From the NCBI RefSeq assembly GCF_000972845.2, contig NW_020853535.1:310001-374000 (forward strand): a stretch of DNA of 64,000 bases, read 5' to 3'. Numbering within the stretch: position 1 is the stretch's first letter; each line of letters starts with the position of its first letter. The DNA comes from Larimichthys crocea (taxonomy: Eukaryota > Chordata > Actinopteri > Sciaenidae). The translations under genes were made by a program, and so were the position numbers. Shown piece after piece: positions 63,709 through 64,000 of this stretch. The notes under the pieces were generated by a model. It worked only from the letters and a program-made list of their open reading frames with translations, ran no database searches and was not told the DNA's origin.

Positions 63709-63753
63709 TCCTAATGGTGAAGAAATATGAATTGCCTGTCTCGACATATGGAG
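63709..63753 (+). CDS. nav3: Candidate nav3 microexon, 45 nt (15 codons)
   Basis: The acceptor gaattttctctcttgcag and donor GGAG|gtaaag bound a 45-nt segment. It enters in phase 1 and leaves in phase 1, exactly fitting the phase of the preceding exon's donor at 59672. With the preceding G it reads VLMVKKYELPVSTYG, plus a final G for the next codon, and has no stop. It inserts after ...YASGNDR in the linker. UCUCUCUUGC just upstream of the AG resembles the PTB-repressed, SRRM4-activated arrangement of neuronal microexons (family knowledge plus inference). I do not recall it in reference human NAV3. The alternative is a chance splice-site pair. Confidence 0.5.
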
Positions 63754-64000
63754 GTAAAGAAATGCCTCAGGTCATCTAGACATTTTACAGTTTGGTGTTA
63801 GATTGTATTTTATAGAAAAGTGTCTGACAGATTGCACTTTTCCTTCTGGATGTGACACGATGCATTGAGGCATTTTCGGGCATGTTTTAAAGAATATTGT
63901 CAGAAGTGTAAGTCGGTTAGTCTCTTGACCCCGGCCACAGCTGAAGCTGTACACTCCCTCCTGCCCGCCCGCCTGCCTGAAGGGGCTTTAAACTGCAGAC
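63754..64000 (+). other. nav3: Start of the following intron
   Basis: Begins gtaaag. Only 247 bases are visible and no coding segment is recognised. The large NAV3 linker exon expected next (recalled as containing KPWRSKS) lies beyond the window. Confidence 0.7.

Larger units (their letters stand above)
1..64000 (+). other. nav3: Partial nav3 gene body (neuron navigator 3)
   Basis: All supported coding exons lie on the plus strand and join in phase into one Navigator N-terminus: CH domain, glutamine-rich tail, then a Ser/Pro/Arg-rich linker. Navigators are large cytoskeletal proteins that track microtubule plus ends and act in neurite outgrowth and cell migration (family knowledge). NAV3 is preferred over NAV2 because the exon after the glutamine run reads YYQSLVEL, and because the linker reads SLTARYAS and then RLPGPSRVPAAGS, which I recall as NAV3-type. 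The start codon exon is upstream of base 1. The rest of the linker, the coiled coils and the AAA+ domain are downstream of base 64000. No promoter or polyadenylation site is identifiable. Confidence 0.93.

Overview
This window is vertebrate nuclear DNA, most likely from a teleost fish. It is intron-dominated sequence with many (CA)n/(GT)n and (CT)n microsatellites and several degenerate repeats of kinds I associate with fish genomes. No bacterial-style gene runs, operons, CRISPR arrays, rRNA genes or intact tRNA genes are visible.

One gene can be supported: a partial plus-strand neuron navigator gene, best matched to NAV3 (nav3). Six exons are clear from conserved protein sequence, AG/GT splice borders and matching phases: 16748-16865, 19141-19193, 38910-38982, 45075-45243, 52948-53016 and 59529-59671. 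The first four encode the N-terminal calponin-homology (CH) domain and a glutamine-rich tail. The last two encode the Ser/Pro/Arg-rich start of the microtubule-binding linker. The translation start lies upstream of the window. The large linker exons, coiled coils and C-terminal AAA+ domain lie downstream.

Two further segments look like frame-preserving cassette exons that I do not recall in the reference human protein. One is a 135-nt phase 2/2 exon at 48272-48406, rich in Arg and Ser, with two SRLP motifs that resemble EB-binding SxIP motifs. The other is a 45-nt phase 1/1 microexon at 63709-63753. If real, they would let the fish gene tune the linker next to the CH domain. The 19.7-kb intron between the second and third exons also holds a recursive-splice-like AG|GTAAGA site at 24345-24348.

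Layout: 1-16747 is the end of a long upstream intron. 16748-19193 holds two CH exons separated by a microsatellite-rich intron. 19194-38909 is the long intron, with a MITE-like DNA transposon and two SINE-like elements. 38910-45243 holds two more CH exons. 45244-52947 is an intron containing the 135-nt candidate exon. 52948-59671 holds two linker exons. 59672-64000 is an intron with homeodomain-motif-rich sequence, a perfect hairpin and the 45-nt microexon. Comparisons with human NAV3 and repeat families come from memory; no alignment or database search was run.
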